Assembly (NCBI RefSeq): GCF_900089755.1
Contig: NZ_FLOC01000002.1
Location: forward strand, 124,001-188,000
Direction: 5' to 3'
From: Marinomonas aquimarina
Lineage (GTDB): Bacteria; Pseudomonadota; Gammaproteobacteria; Pseudomonadales; Marinomonadaceae
DNA length: 64,000 bases
Shown here: positions 1-8,627 of the stretch, piece by piece
How the letters are laid out: each line of letters starts with the position of its first letter
Numbering within the stretch: the stretch's first letter is position 1
Notes under the pieces: generated by a model
The model's database searches: none
The model's input: only the letters and a program-made list of their open reading frames with translations
Told to the model about the DNA's origin: nothing
Made by a program: the position numbers and the translations under genes

Positions 1-1329
1 GATCTAGCCACTTGGATGACTCGCCGCTCTGGCCCACGCACTGAACGCAGCAACGATCATCGTGACGTCTACCAACGTGACCGCGCCCGCATTATCCATA
101 GCGCCGCCTTCCGACGCTTACAGTCTAAGACTCAAATCCTCGCCATTCGCCAAAACGATTACAGCCGCACCCGCTTAACCCACTCCTTGGAAGTCGCCCA
201 GATTGGCGGAGGCATCGTCTACCATCTGCAGTCCTCACACCCAACAGAAGCAGCGTTTCAACCTTGGCTGGCGAGTGACTCGCTCATGGAAACCATCTGC
301 TTAAGCCATGATATTGGCCATCCTCCTTTTGGTCATGGTGGCGAGGTCGCGCTGAATTTCATGATGACCGAGCACGGTGGTTTTGAAGGCAACGGCCAGT
401 CGTTACGCATCCTTGGTAAGCGTGGCTCCTACTCAGAACAGTATGGTATGGACGTGTCGCGCCGCACCATGTTGGGGGTGCTCAAGTACCCTGCACTGTA
501 TACTGGCGTGGTTGGGCATTATCCCAACAAACCTCATAGCTTGCGTCAATTTAAAGCCAAAGACTGGCACCCTCCTAAGTGTGTTTATCAAGAAGAGGCC
601 GAGCTGCTGGATTGGATCTTAGCGCCCTTCAGCCAAACCGATCGCAATGCGTTAACAACCGTGACGCGCAGCGACCTCAAGCAACATGGTCGCACCCAGC
701 ATTCTGGGTTTGATACCTCGATTATGGATTTGGCAGATGATATCGCCTATGGCGTGCACGATTTGGAAGACGCCATTGTACTTGGCATGGTGACGCGCGA
801 AATGTGGCAGCAACACCTGCGACCTAAACTCTGTGCCATCGACTGCGCCTTTATCCATGACAATATAGAACGCTTAGAGTCTCAGCTGTTTAGCAAGCAA
901 AGCCATTTGCGTAAAAAGGCCATCGGCGACATGGTCAGCTGGTTCATCACCGCTTGCTCGGTGATTGAAAAACCGCAATTCGAACACCCTTTGCTACGTT
1001 ATCAAGCCACATTACCAGAAGCGGAGCGCAGTGCATTAGACATTCTAAAAGCGTTTGAGATGCAACATATTATCATGCGCCCAGAAGTGCAGATGCTGGT
1101 CTACAAAGGGCAACAGATGTTGTTAGAAATGTTTGAAGCAGTTGCCGCTGACCCGGCTCGTTTACTGCCTAAGGACCTGGCTAAAGAATGGCTCAACAGT
1201 GTTGAGAGCGGTGGTAATGATTACCGCATTATTTGTGACTACATGGCGTCTATGACCGATGATTACGCCAGCCGTATGTACAAAACCCTGTTTGTGCCGA
1301 GTTCGGGCTCGGTATTTGAACCGATCTAA
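1..1329 (+). CDS. dgt: dGTPase / HD-domain deoxynucleotide triphosphohydrolase (5' end cut)
   Basis: Hydrolyses dGTP (and perhaps other dNTPs) to deoxynucleoside and triphosphate in the cytoplasm. The HD-superfamily metal ligands are visible: His in RTRLTHSLEV, the HD pair in LSHDIGHPPFGH near residue 98, and an Asp in DLADDIAYG near residue 240. About 437 residues follow the first ATG at 16, but the frame stays open to base 1 and that ATG has no ribosome-binding site. Related proteins carry a few more residues before the RxEYQRDRARIIHSAAFRR-type block, so the true start is probably before the window. The N-terminal block resembles the Vibrio/Shewanella dGTPase group annotated as anti-phage dGTPase more than E. 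coli Dgt. That subgroup assignment is by eye. Confidence 0.9.
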   Translation, partial: DLATWMTRRSGPRTERSNDHRDVYQRDRARIIHSAAFRRLQSKTQILAIRQNDYSRTRLTHSLEVAQIGGGIVYHLQSSHPTEAAFQPWLASDSLMETICLSHDIGHPPFGHGGEVALNFMMTEHGGFEGNGQSLRILGKRGSYSEQYGMDVSRRTMLGVLKYPALYTGVVGHYPNKPHSLRQFKAKDWHPPKCVYQEEAELLDWILAPFSQTDRNALTTVTRSDLKQHGRTQHSGFDTSIMDLADDIAYGVHDLEDAIVLGMVTREMWQQHLRPKLCAIDCAFIHDNIERLESQLFSKQSHLRKKAIGDMVSWFITACSVIEKPQFEHPLLRYQATLPEAERSALDILKAFEMQHIIMRPEVQMLVYKGQQMLLEMFEAVAADPARLLPKDLAKEWLNSVESGGNDYRIICDYMASMTDDYASRMYKTLFVPSSGSVFEPI

Positions 1330-1333
1330 AGCA

Positions 1334-1828
1334 CTAACTCAACTGGCGGCCAAGTAGCTTCAGGTCGCCTTTTAACCCAGCACTGCGCACCACGTTTGGC
1401 AAACAGCCCCACTCTTGAAACCCGTTTTTCATAAAAAAGTGATTGCTCTTTTGATTTGAGCCGAGAATGTAGGCCACCAATGTATGAATGCCCATCTGAG
1501 CAGCTTGCTGTGCAATATGGTTTAACAACCAATGACCGCAACCTTGCCGTTGATAGGCAGCGGCAATGTAAAGGGCAATTTCCACCGCACCATCTAAGGC
1601 AGGCAGACCATAAAAGCGTTCAAGGGAGCACCAGCCAACAATTTGACCTGCGCTTTCCTGTACCCATAGAGGATGTTGCTCAGTGGCGTTTTCAATCCAT
1701 TCCATCACACTGATCAGATTGATACCGCCCTTCACATCCGCTTGCGCTTCTGATTCGAGGAAAATAGAGAGGATCATCGGTGCATCCTCTATGCTCGCAG
1801 GACGCACCGATAAAGATAAGGCCGACAT
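1334..1828 (-). CDS. GNAT family N-acetyltransferase
   Basis: Predicted acetyl-CoA-dependent N-acetyltransferase of about 164 residues; substrate unknown. The GNAT fold is shown by an N-terminal SVRPASIEDAP segment, the central EIALYI strand and the acetyl-CoA loop YQRQGCGHWLL (Q/R-x-x-G-x-G/A), followed by a C-terminal FFMKNGFQEWG segment typical of small-molecule acetyltransferases. A TTG at 1843 would extend it by five codons, but the ATG at 1828 has the purine-rich CAGGG upstream. It lies one base after the stop of the DUF2333 gene, so the two are almost certainly co-transcribed and translationally coupled. It ends four bases from the dGTPase gene, which converges on it. Confidence 0.8.
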   Translation of the reverse strand: MSALSLSVRPASIEDAPMILSIFLESEAQADVKGGINLISVMEWIENATEQHPLWVQESAGQIVGWCSLERFYGLPALDGAVEIALYIAAAYQRQGCGHWLLNHIAQQAAQMGIHTLVAYILGSNQKSNHFFMKNGFQEWGCLPNVVRSAGLKGDLKLLGRQLS

Positions 1829-1829
1829 A

Positions 1830-2876
1830 CTAGCCCTGTTCAAGCAACCTGATTAGGTCGATCATCTGTGCATTGGCACGGGACATGTAAGACGCCATGA
1901 CCAAAGAATGGTTCGCTAGCAAACCAAAGCCACTGCCATTCAAAATCATTGGTGACCAAACCGTCTCTTGAGTAGCCTCAAGCTCACGAATGATTTGACG
2001 TAGGCTAACCAAAGCATTTTTACCTTCTAGCGTGTAGACAAAGTCCACTTCGATCGCTTTTAGAATATGCAGCATGGCATAGCTCGCACCGCGGGCTTCG
2101 TAGAAAATGTTATCTGTTTGCGTCCATGGCGTTTGTACGTTTTGCACTGAACCAGTATCGGTAGATTGACGCGCGGTCACATCACCAGCCAAGTCAGTGT
2201 TCTCACGTACTTTGGCAACACTTGCTGACAGACGCTGAGACAGGCTACCAAGGCGCGTTGACATATCAGATAAGTAATCTGCTAGGTTGTCGGCGCGGGC
2301 ATAAAACTGCGCGTTGTCATCTTTGTTGGCCAAACGGTTTAGGTATTTAAGCAATTCAGCATTACCACGACGGTATTCGCTTTCGCTTGAAGGCAGCGCC
2401 CAGCTACGGGTATCGAAGTTGTACTGAGGCTCAGCAATCTTCAAGTTTTCATCTTCAGTAGATTGCGATTGGCTACGGCTGAATTCTTTACGCAAGCCAC
2501 GTGCTAAGTCACGCACTTGCACCATCACACCAAACTCCCAAGACGGCATGTTATCCATAAACACACCTGGTGGCATCACGTCGTTAGAGATAAAGCCACC
2601 GTTCTTGTGCAACATAGTGTCCACTAGGGTGTACAGCGTGTTGGTCATGGTGTAACCAGTCACTAGCTGCTTACTGTTGTTCAAATAACCATGCTCTTCA
2701 GCACGACTCTTCGCCTCAGCAACCACATCAAATTGGTCTGGCTCAGTGTCCCAGTAGACCCCTAAACCAAACAAAAAGATGACCACTAATACCACTGCGA
2801 TGCCTGCCGACTTGCCGACATTTGGTACGTCTGGCAGCGCTCGCCAGAAAGCTATCTTATCGATAAATTTCGCCAT
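1830..2876 (-). CDS. DUF2333 family inner-membrane-anchored protein
   Basis: A 348-residue protein of the DUF2333 family, whose function is not established. One transmembrane segment lies at about residues 24-41 (GIAVVLVVIFLFGLGVYW). The remaining ~300 residues are largely helical with no catalytic motif and are probably periplasmic. The start ATG is preceded by GGGAA about eight bases upstream. It sits 15 bases after the lipoprotein gene and abuts the acetyltransferase gene, so the three form a leftward operon. The pairing of a one-pass membrane protein with an upstream lipoprotein suggests an envelope role, but nothing in the sequence defines it. Confidence 0.82.
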   Translation of the reverse strand: MAKFIDKIAFWRALPDVPNVGKSAGIAVVLVVIFLFGLGVYWDTEPDQFDVVAEAKSRAEEHGYLNNSKQLVTGYTMTNTLYTLVDTMLHKNGGFISNDVMPPGVFMDNMPSWEFGVMVQVRDLARGLRKEFSRSQSQSTEDENLKIAEPQYNFDTRSWALPSSESEYRRGNAELLKYLNRLANKDDNAQFYARADNLADYLSDMSTRLGSLSQRLSASVAKVRENTDLAGDVTARQSTDTGSVQNVQTPWTQTDNIFYEARGASYAMLHILKAIEVDFVYTLEGKNALVSLRQIIRELEATQETVWSPMILNGSGFGLLANHSLVMASYMSRANAQMIDLIRLLEQG

Positions 2877-2891
2877 TGATGTGTTCCCATG

Positions 2892-3665
2892 TTAATTAAC
2901 TTTAACTTCAATTACGTGCCTAGAACTTTGAAAGGTCATTGCTCGTACACGAAAATCCGGTGTTCTGCTGTTAATAATCTGATACAGCAATCGACCTTCC
3001 TTATCATTCGGCCAATAAATCTCAAGTGAGCCTTTGGTGAGCCCAACTCGTTCAATAATAGGCTGAATTTGAGCGAGAATCTTCTCTTCACCCAATTGAA
3101 AAAGATTATCGGACAAATTAAAAAGATTTTCCGAAGCCATTGGTTGCGCTTCCGCTGTCAACTTAAGGCGCTTACTCTGCACCTGTATTTGTTGAATTTG
3201 TTGTTCGACTTCAGTGATCAAGGGGTCACGTGGATTCACCTGTTTCGCTGAAGCAAGATAACGCCTAGCACTGACAAGATCCTGCCGCTTAGCTGCATTG
3301 ACCGCCCAAGCAAGATATCGTTCAACGATCGCAGCAATGCCCAAGGTGGCATCGTAGTTGCCAGGATCACGACCGAGTGCCACCTGGAAGTACAAATTGG
3401 CATTATCTCCGTCCGGTCTTAATAGGCGATTCTCTGCTAGTGCAATCTGACCCATTTTCACCAAATCGGCGGTCATCTGATCCGTAACTTGCTGCTGCCC
3501 CAATGAGCCTAGTGGATTGTCTTGTGTCTGCTGAGACGGTGCTTGCCTATGCGCGCCATTTTGGTTTTCTTGGTGCTCGCTGTGCCACCAATTCGGCCCT
3601 GACAAGGTACTGCAGGCAGATAAAAACATTGACGAAGTTAGTAAGAAAAGCGCTTTTTTTATCAA
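2892..3665 (-). CDS. lipoprotein with TPR-like helical repeats, TTG start
   Basis: Predicted outer-membrane or periplasmic lipoprotein of about 257 residues, function unknown. I place the start at a TTG (3663-3665) because an AGGAG sits five bases upstream and translation from there gives a textbook lipoprotein signal, MIKKALFLLTSSMFLSAC, with lipobox LSAC. An ATG at 3701 and a TTG at 3746 would add a charged N-terminal tail that spoils the signal peptide. A Gln/Asn-rich stretch follows the lipidated Cys. Then come TPR-like helices (ALGRDPGNYDATLGIAAIVE, RYLASAKQVNPRDP), and a C-terminal beta-rich segment around residues 215-257. It is first in the operon with the DUF2333 and GNAT genes and is divergent from dsbD. 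Confidence 0.75.
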   Translation of the reverse strand: MIKKALFLLTSSMFLSACSTLSGPNWWHSEHQENQNGAHRQAPSQQTQDNPLGSLGQQQVTDQMTADLVKMGQIALAENRLLRPDGDNANLYFQVALGRDPGNYDATLGIAAIVERYLAWAVNAAKRQDLVSARRYLASAKQVNPRDPLITEVEQQIQQIQVQSKRLKLTAEAQPMASENLFNLSDNLFQLGEEKILAQIQPIIERVGLTKGSLEIYWPNDKEGRLLYQIINSRTPDFRVRAMTFQSSRHVIEVKVN

Positions 3666-3764
3666 GAGAACTCCTAGGCGTTTGGAAACTTTCGTGGGCA
3701 TTGGTAGTCTATAGCGCCTTATCTCCAGAAGAAACCATCGCCGCAATACAACGAGCCTTGCCTT

Positions 3765-5579
3765 ATGATGCGATTCATCGCTGCGTTTTTAACACTTATT
3801 TTTACCAGCTTCAGTTTTGCCTTTAACTTTAGCTCCGCTTTCGACTCCGAACCGGAGTTTCTGCCAGTCGACCAAGCCTTCAGCTTATCGGTCAACAGCG
3901 ATGCGTCAGGACAAGTATGGGCCACGTGGGACATTGCCGACGGCTATTACCTTTATCGCCACCAGTTAAAAGCCAGCAGCGAAACCGAGCCTTCTTTAAG
4001 CTTTACAGCCCTGCCAGACGGAGAGATGAAACAAGACCCATATTTTGGTGAAGTCGAAGTGTATCACCAGCAATTGAAGCTGCCATTAAACGTCGCTAAC
4101 ACCAATTTACCGCAACAGATCGATTTTACTCTTCGCTATCAAGGCTGCGCTGAAAAAGGCTTATGCTATCCCCCGCAAACCGTGCCTATGTCAGCCGAAT
4201 TTATTACAGTTAGTCAGTCTCAGCCGGTTGCTGAGAATGCACTCGGCGACACAGCCACCACAGCTTTTAAACCTTCTGAAGCACAACAAGTAAGCACTCT
4301 TATCAGTCAAGCGTCCTTTAGCAAGATGCTGGTCGTCATGTTTGGCCTCGGCTTGCTACTCTCTCTCACCCCTTGTGTCCTGCCTATGATCCCAATCGTC
4401 AGCGCCATTGTGGTGGGCAGTAAAGCCAAAGGCTGGAGCGGCTTATACCTGTCGGCTATTTATGTTCTGGGTATGGCGCTGACCTATGCTGCAATTGGCG
4501 CATTAGCAGGCTGGTTTGGCACACAACTGAATTTACAAGCAGCACTACAAGATCCACTTATTTTACTGCTGAGTGCCGTACTGTTCGTGACCCTTGCGTT
4601 GGCCATGTTTGGTGTCTATGAGTTGCGTTTACCGAGCGCCTTGCAAACCCGTCTGGACCATTTATCGAATCGCTCACAAAACAGTCGTTCTAAAATCCTA
4701 GGAATTTTCCTTGCCGGAGTATTTGCCACCTTGGTGGTGTCTCCATGCGTCTCAGCCCCACTGGCCGGTGTCGTCTTGTATATCAGCTCCACATCCGATC
4801 CACTGTACGGCGCTGCAGCACTCTTTAGCATGGGCCTCGGTATGGGCTTACCATTGCTCTTGGTGGGGACGCTGGGTAGCAAAGTATTACCGAAAAACGG
4901 GGCATGGCTCGAAGACATTAAAAAGCTGATGGGCTTCGCCATGTTGGGTCTTGCCATTTGGCTCGCCAATCGCTGGCTAGCAGAAGGCTGGCACCTGTTG
5001 CTGTGGGGACTCCTCAGCTTAGCGCTTGCTTCTTACTTCCTCCATCGTGCGCTCACTGGAGACTCACATCCAGTGCGCTGGCTATTAGCCCTAAGTGCCA
5101 TCATCGTTGGCTTTATTGAAATCATCGGTGCGGCGTCCGGCAGTCATACCCCGCTATCGCCGCTCAACCAGCTTAACCTAAATCAAGCTGCTCAACATAG
5201 CAATGTAGAGGTGCCTTACTATCGCACCATCGGCTCATTAGCAGAGCTGCAACAGATCCAAAGCCAAAGCAGCCTACCGGTGGTCGTGGATCTGTATGCC
5301 GATTGGTGCATCAGCTGCAAGGTCACCGAAGAAGAAGTATTCAAACACCCAGATGTGCTGCCGTTGCTACAACAAATCACCTTTGTCCAAGTCGATGTGA
5401 CCGATAACAACTCACAAAACCAGGCCTTTTTACAGCAGTTTGATTTATTTGGACCACCTGCCATGCTGTTTTTCAATCGTCAGGATGAACTCTTAGATCA
5501 TTACTCCCTAGTCGGTGAACCAACCAAAGACGAGGTAGAAGCACGCTTGCAAGCATTATTGTCAAACAAAATGCAGTAA
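3765..5579 (+). CDS. dsbD: thiol:disulfide interchange protein DsbD
   Basis: Carries reducing power from cytoplasmic thioredoxin across the inner membrane to periplasmic thiol proteins (DsbC, CcmG). All three modules are present in 604 residues. A signal peptide (1-19) is followed by the periplasmic alpha domain with its Cys pair in CAEKGLCYPP near residue 128. The membrane beta domain starts near residue 185 with Cys in LTPCVLPMIP and VVSPCVSAPL. The C-terminal thioredoxin-like gamma domain has WCISCK near residue 518. The start may be the first or second of two adjacent ATGs (3765 or 3768); neither has a strong ribosome-binding site. It is divergent from the lipoprotein operon with about 100 bases between the start codons. 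Confidence 0.95.
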   Translation: MMRFIAAFLTLIFTSFSFAFNFSSAFDSEPEFLPVDQAFSLSVNSDASGQVWATWDIADGYYLYRHQLKASSETEPSLSFTALPDGEMKQDPYFGEVEVYHQQLKLPLNVANTNLPQQIDFTLRYQGCAEKGLCYPPQTVPMSAEFITVSQSQPVAENALGDTATTAFKPSEAQQVSTLISQASFSKMLVVMFGLGLLLSLTPCVLPMIPIVSAIVVGSKAKGWSGLYLSAIYVLGMALTYAAIGALAGWFGTQLNLQAALQDPLILLLSAVLFVTLALAMFGVYELRLPSALQTRLDHLSNRSQNSRSKILGIFLAGVFATLVVSPCVSAPLAGVVLYISSTSDPLYGAAALFSMGLGMGLPLLLVGTLGSKVLPKNGAWLEDIKKLMGFAMLGLAIWLANRWLAEGWHLLLWGLLSLALASYFLHRALTGDSHPVRWLLALSAIIVGFIEIIGAASGSHTPLSPLNQLNLNQAAQHSNVEVPYYRTIGSLAELQQIQSQSSLPVVVDLYADWCISCKVTEEEVFKHPDVLPLLQQITFVQVDVTDNNSQNQAFLQQFDLFGPPAMLFFNRQDELLDHYSLVGEPTKDEVEARLQALLSNKMQ

Positions 5580-5743
5580 AAAGTTTACCACTGTGCATTT
5601 TTTAAACTTATTTCCAAGTTATAGGTTTTTTATCTACAAAACTGGACAATATCGCGCTTTTTACTGATAATTTCCGGCTAATTGGATTTCCAACTGGCTG
5701 ATGATCAGTGATTAATCAATACTTTTTTCACAGCCAGTACCGC

Positions 5744-5768
5744 CTGCTGCTGATTGCATCAGCAGCAG
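5744..5768. promoter_or_regulatory. perfect 11-bp inverted repeat in the accB leader
   Basis: Arms CTGCTGCTGAT and ATCAGCAGCAG flank a three-base loop, about 40 bases before the accB start. There is no T-run after it, so it is not an intrinsic terminator for dsbD. It lies inside what would be the accBC 5' untranslated region. It could be an RNA hairpin or a dimeric repressor site. The rest of the 229-base gap (5580-5808) is AT-rich and holds no gene. Confidence 0.55.
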
Positions 5769-5808
5769 TTATAGACTGAATACATAGACAGAAAAAAAGA
5801 GAGTCAAC

Positions 5809-6258
5809 ATGGACATTCGCAAAATCAAAAAGCTTATCGAACTACTAGAAGAATCTAACGTTTACGAGATCGAAATCAAGGAAGGTGAAGAAGCAGTTCG
5901 AATCAGTCGTGGCGGAGCTCCAGTAGCTGCCCCTCAGGTTTACGCGGCTCCAGCGCCTGCGGCAGCTCCAGCGCCTGCGGCAGCTCCAGCAGCTGAAGCA
6001 GCACCTGCCGAAGCAGCGATTTCTGGTCACACTGTTAACTCTCCAATGGTCGGCACTTTCTACCAGTCTCCTGCACCAGGTGCGAAATCATTCGTAGAAG
6101 TAGGCCAGAAAGTAAACGTTGGCGACACTATCTGTATCGTTGAAGCGATGAAGATGATGAACCAAATCGAAGCAGACAAAGCCGGTACAATTGGCGCCAT
6201 CCTAGCAACTGATGGTGAGCCAGTAGAATTCGACCAGCCTCTTGTTACTATCGTTTAA
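5809..6258 (+). CDS. accB: biotin carboxyl carrier protein of acetyl-CoA carboxylase
   Basis: Carries the biotin that AccC carboxylates and AccAD uses to make malonyl-CoA, the first committed step of fatty-acid synthesis. The 149-residue protein has the N-terminal [16 protein letters not shown] block, a flexible Ala/Pro linker at about residues 42-70, and the biotinyl domain with the biotin-accepting Lys in EAMKMMN near residue 118. A GAGAG ribosome-binding site precedes the start. The gene is followed 21 bases later by accC, the standard accBC operon. In E. coli this operon is autoregulated by AccB; the hairpin upstream may serve a similar purpose here, which is inference. Confidence 0.97.
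   Translation: MDIRKIKKLIELLEESNVYEIEIKEGEEAVRISRGGAPVAAPQVYAAPAPAAAPAPAAAPAAEAAPAEAAISGHTVNSPMVGTFYQSPAPGAKSFVEVGQKVNVGDTICIVEAMKMMNQIEADKAGTIGAILATDGEPVEFDQPLVTIV
5947..5988 (+). repeat. 18-base tandem repeat in the AccB linker
   Basis: Two exact copies of an 18-base unit starting GCTCCAGCG, at 5947-5964 and 5965-5982, followed by a six-base partial third copy. They encode an Ala/Pro-rich hinge. Exact nucleotide identity, including third codon positions, suggests recent slippage, so linker length may vary between strains. Confidence 0.8.
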
Positions 6259-6279
6259 TTCACAGCCAAAGGTTTCATC

Positions 6280-7620
6280 ATGCTAGATAAAGTATTGATT
6301 GCTAACCGAGGCGAAATTGCACTGCGTATACTACGCGCTTGTAAAGAACTCGGTATCAAGACAGTTGCGGTTCACTCTAAGATTGACCGCGACTTATTAC
6401 ACGTACGCCTTGCAGACGAATCGATCTGTATCGGCCCAAACCCATCAAAAGACAGCTATTTGAACATTCCTGCGCTGATCAGTGCAGCTGAATTGACGGA
6501 TACGTCTGCGATTCACCCAGGTTACGGTTTCCTTGCCGAAAACGCGGATTTCGCGGAGCAAGTTGAGCGTTCTGGCTTCACTTTCATCGGTCCTAAAGCT
6601 GAAACCATTCGCCTAATGGGTGACAAGGTTTCTGCGATTAAGGCGATGCGTGAAGCAAACGTACCGACTGTTCCAGGTTCAAACGGTCCTGTACCGTCTG
6701 ACCCAGAAGAGTGTATGCGTATTGCTCGTGACATCGGCTACCCTGTGATTGTTAAAGCCGCTGCCGGCGGCGGTGGTCGTGGTATGCGCGTTGTACACAA
6801 CGAAGGCAGCCTACTGAAGTCGATCAGCGTCACACAATCTGAAGCAGGCTCTTACTTCGGTGACAGCACGGTTTACATGGAAAAATTCCTAACCAACCCA
6901 CGTCACGTTGAAGTCCAAGTCCTAGCAGACGGCCAAGGTAACGCGATCCACCTATACGATCGTGATTGTTCGCTACAGCGTCGTCACCAGAAAGTATTGG
7001 AAGAAGCACCAGCACCACAGCTTGATCCAGATTCTCGCGCTCAGTGTCTACAAGCCTGTGTCGATGCCTGTATCAAGATCGGTTACCGTGGCGCAGGTAC
7101 GTTCGAGTTCCTATACGAAGATGGCCGTTTCTACTTCATCGAAATGAACACTCGTGTTCAGGTAGAGCACCCTGTTACTGAAATGGTAACTGGCATCGAC
7201 ATCGTTAAAGAGCAGCTACGTATTGCCAGCGGCCTACCTCTTTCTATCAAACAGGAAGATGTGAAACTAAAAGGTCACGCAGTCGAAGCGCGTATCAACG
7301 CCGAAGACCCTAAGACCTTCATGCCAAGCCCAGGTAAAGTAAACTACTTCCATGCACCAGGCGGCATGGGTGTACGTGTTGACTCGCACCTATACAGTGG
7401 CTACTCAGTACCACCGACTTACGATTCTATGATCGCGAAAGTCATCTGTTTCGCAGACACTCGTGAAGGCGCCCTAAAACGCCTAGAAGTGGCACTAGAT
7501 GAAACCTTCATCGATGGCATCAAAACTAATATCGACCTTCAGAAAGATTTAGTAACCGATACCAATTTCATTGCTGGTGGCGTCAACATCCACTACTTGG
7601 AAAAGAAACTGGGCCTATAA
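6280..7620 (+). CDS. accC: biotin carboxylase subunit of acetyl-CoA carboxylase
   Basis: ATP-grasp enzyme that carboxylates AccB-bound biotin using bicarbonate and ATP. The 446 residues match the family length. Visible motifs are the N-terminal [14 protein letters not shown], the glycine-rich ATP loop [14 protein letters not shown] near residue 160, the biotin-carboxylase signature [14 protein letters not shown] near residue 290, and the catalytic-region [10 protein letters not shown]. An AAAGG ribosome-binding site lies before the ATG. It is co-transcribed with accB, and a strong hairpin follows before prmA. Codon usage looks strongly biased toward common codons, as expected of a highly expressed gene. 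Confidence 0.98.
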   Translation: MLDKVLIANRGEIALRILRACKELGIKTVAVHSKIDRDLLHVRLADESICIGPNPSKDSYLNIPALISAAELTDTSAIHPGYGFLAENADFAEQVERSGFTFIGPKAETIRLMGDKVSAIKAMREANVPTVPGSNGPVPSDPEECMRIARDIGYPVIVKAAAGGGGRGMRVVHNEGSLLKSISVTQSEAGSYFGDSTVYMEKFLTNPRHVEVQVLADGQGNAIHLYDRDCSLQRRHQKVLEEAPAPQLDPDSRAQCLQACVDACIKIGYRGAGTFEFLYEDGRFYFIEMNTRVQVEHPVTEMVTGIDIVKEQLRIASGLPLSIKQEDVKLKGHAVEARINAEDPKTFMPSPGKVNYFHAPGGMGVRVDSHLYSGYSVPPTYDSMIAKVICFADTREGALKRLEVALDETFIDGIKTNIDLQKDLVTDTNFIAGGVNIHYLEKKLGL

Positions 7621-7631
7621 TTGCGCTCAAT

Positions 7632-7659
7632 TACTACACCTCCGTCCGGAGGTGTAGTA
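7632..7659. terminator. 13-bp perfect hairpin between accC and prmA
   Basis: Arms 7632-7644 and 7647-7659 are exactly complementary with a two-base centre. There is no T-run on either side, so it is not a classical intrinsic terminator. It may stabilise the accBC mRNA 3' end or attenuate read-through into prmA. Confidence 0.45.
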
Positions 7660-7716
7660 CCCTCCTTCATATCGCATTAATCAGACTTACTTGAGTCATA
7701 ACAGGACTTTACTCCC

Positions 7717-8604
7717 ATGCCTTGGTTGCAAATCCGCGTTCACACAACGCCTGAGCACGTTCCCGCATTCGAAGATTCCATGCTTGAATGTGGCGCACTG
7801 GTCGTAACATTCGAAGACGTTCACGACGATCCGGTTTACGAGCCTGACCTCAACACCACCCCTTTGTGGAAACACACCCGTGTGACCGGACTGTATGAAG
7901 CCGATGCTGATTTAGACGTCATTCGCAGCGTCATCGAACATAAAGCGGAACATCTCAGTGAATCCAACATCGATCTAAAAATCGAAATCCTTGAAGACAA
8001 AGATTGGATCCGCGAATGGATGGACAGCTACCACCCTATTCAATTTGGTAAGCGCCTTTGGGTCTGCCCGAGCTGGCGCGACGCACCCGACGAAAACGGC
8101 GTTAACTTGATCCTTGATCCAGGCCTCGCCTTCGGCACCGGCACACACCCAACCACCGCCCTGTGCCTAGAGTGGCTTGATTCTGTCGACTGCCAAGACA
8201 AGAGCATCATCGACTACGGTTGTGGCTCAGGCATTTTAGGGATTGCAGGCCTTTTGCTGGGCGCAAACAACATGGTGGGCATCGATATCGACCCACAAGC
8301 CGTTGAAGCGACGCAAGCTAACGCGGAACGCAACAGCATTGCGCCAGATCGCTACGAAGTGAAACTGCCACCGTATGAAGGCGATCTTCAAGCCGATATC
8401 GTGGTGGCAAATATTCTAGCAGGGCCGCTTGCCGAGCTTGCGGACACCATTTCAAAGCTGGTAAAACAAGGTGGTATGTTGGCACTTTCTGGTATCCTAG
8501 AAAGCCAAGCTCACTCCGTTGTCGAAGCCTACAAACCTTGGTTTAAAATCGAGTCCATCGTGGAAAAAGAAGAATGGGTTCGTATTGTGGCGAAAAAGTT
8601 GTAG
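7717..8604 (+). CDS. prmA: ribosomal protein L11 methyltransferase
   Basis: SAM-dependent enzyme that trimethylates lysines and the N-terminus of ribosomal protein L11. The 295-residue protein has an N-terminal substrate-recognition domain (MPWLQIRVHTTPEHV) and a class I methyltransferase domain. The hallmark GLAFGTGTHPTTALCLEWL lies near residue 137, the SAM loop IIDYGCGSGILGI near residue 166, and the PrmA-type catalytic-site strand VVANILAGPL near residue 228. It follows accC by 96 bases and precedes the DUF3426 gene by 23 bases. The same order is found around accBC-prmA in Pseudomonas, which supports the assignment. Confidence 0.96.
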   Translation: MPWLQIRVHTTPEHVPAFEDSMLECGALVVTFEDVHDDPVYEPDLNTTPLWKHTRVTGLYEADADLDVIRSVIEHKAEHLSESNIDLKIEILEDKDWIREWMDSYHPIQFGKRLWVCPSWRDAPDENGVNLILDPGLAFGTGTHPTTALCLEWLDSVDCQDKSIIDYGCGSGILGIAGLLLGANNMVGIDIDPQAVEATQANAERNSIAPDRYEVKLPPYEGDLQADIVVANILAGPLAELADTISKLVKQGGMLALSGILESQAHSVVEAYKPWFKIESIVEKEEWVRIVAKKL

Positions 8605-8627
8605 CCCTTTAAGGAAATTCTCGGCTT

